Notes under the pieces: model-generated
Told to the model about the DNA's origin: nothing
Database searches by the model: none
The model's input: only the letters and a program-made list of their open reading frames with translations
DNA from: Styela clava
Lineage: Eukaryota > Chordata > Ascidiacea > Stolidobranchia > Styelidae
Length of the DNA stretch: 64,000 nt
Direction of reading: 5' to 3'
NCBI RefSeq assembly: GCF_964204865.1
Contig: NC_135259.1
Coordinates: 7,202,974 to 7,266,973 of the forward strand
Shown here: positions 63,503 through 64,000 of the stretch, piece after piece
Numbering within the stretch: position 1 is the stretch's first letter
How the letters are laid out: each line of letters starts with the position of its first letter
Translations under genes and position numbers: made by a program

Positions 63503-64000
63503 CTAGATAAAATATTATTGAAACAGACTCTGATGGACGCAGTAGCCTTTAATAAACTATAGAATATGAGAAGACGTTTATACTAGAGTGTAAAATGAAT
63601 GTGTTAGTTATTGTGCGCAAAAACCACACGTGTGACATGCAGTTTTAGGGTTAAAAATTATATTTTGTTAAAACACAGTATTGAATTAATAAATAAGAAA
63701 ATGCGTCTTTTGGCACATTATATTCTTACTGTCTCAATCATTCCTCAGCAAGTTAATTGTTGGTCTTCAACCTGGCCCAATTTCAATGAGTTTAATAAAA
63801 CCATTTTTGGAGATCAGATTAACTAATTGTGAAATTGCTTACAAACAAATTTCATTTTTGTACTTTTCAAAACTGTGAATTTGGGATCTCAAATACTGCT
63901 GCTGTTACCGTATATTTCGCAATAACAGGCATTATATCCAACCACCACTGACTCTCTTTTAATTCCTAATCATGAAGATATGGACGAATCATTTCAAATT
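63503..64000 (-). other. Upstream intron of the MDM2-like gene
   Basis: No exon recognised in the last 0.5 kb. By the known domain order the acidic and p53-binding exons should follow further upstream, beyond the window. Confidence 0.5.

Overview
This is a eukaryotic (animal) genomic window: AT-rich, with spliced genes whose exon joins I could follow from GT/GC-AG sites and reading phase, and many dispersed repeats (hAT-type remnants, tRNA-derived SINE-like units, short inverted-repeat MITEs). The gene set (CUEDC1-like, MDM2-like, FERD3L/PTF1A-type bHLH) points to a metazoan, most likely a deuterostome. The compact genes and repeat style suggest an ascidian tunicate; that placement is inference, not proof.

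Layout. (1) 1-2007, minus strand: three exons of a gene running off the left edge, coding for a protein with a GYVPG-type motif as in ciliary or sperm microtubule inner proteins. (2) 6.5-18.25 kb: two copies of a six-exon bHLH transcription factor gene, head to head (8276-10189 minus; 15534-17487 plus), in ~4.2 kb inverted arms. Direct repeats flank the arms in a pattern that suggests a tandem duplication followed by inversion of the gene-bearing part of one copy. (3) 18.4-29.7 kb: three small three-exon genes for secreted proteins of about 123-132 residues (two minus, one plus). Their exon sizes, joins and sequence resemble stefins (type 1 cystatins), but with a signal peptide and without the QxVxG protease-binding loop. 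(4) 29.7-35 kb: transposon-rich, including two adjacent hAT-type elements. (5) 35033-54041, plus: a complete 15-exon CUEDC1 orthologue (633 codons) with a Ser/His/Pro-rich insertion. (6) 54-60.6 kb: intergenic, with SINE-like units, a foldback element and a hAT element with a perfect 8-bp target duplication. (7) 60630-63502 and beyond, minus: the 3' part of an MDM2/MDM4-type gene (RanBP2 zinc finger and C-terminal RING).

The genes are independent and form no operon. The most unusual structure is the bHLH palindrome with its twice-duplicated promoter block, followed by the secreted stefin-like trio. All exon structures were read by eye from splice signals, phase and family resemblance, without transcript evidence.
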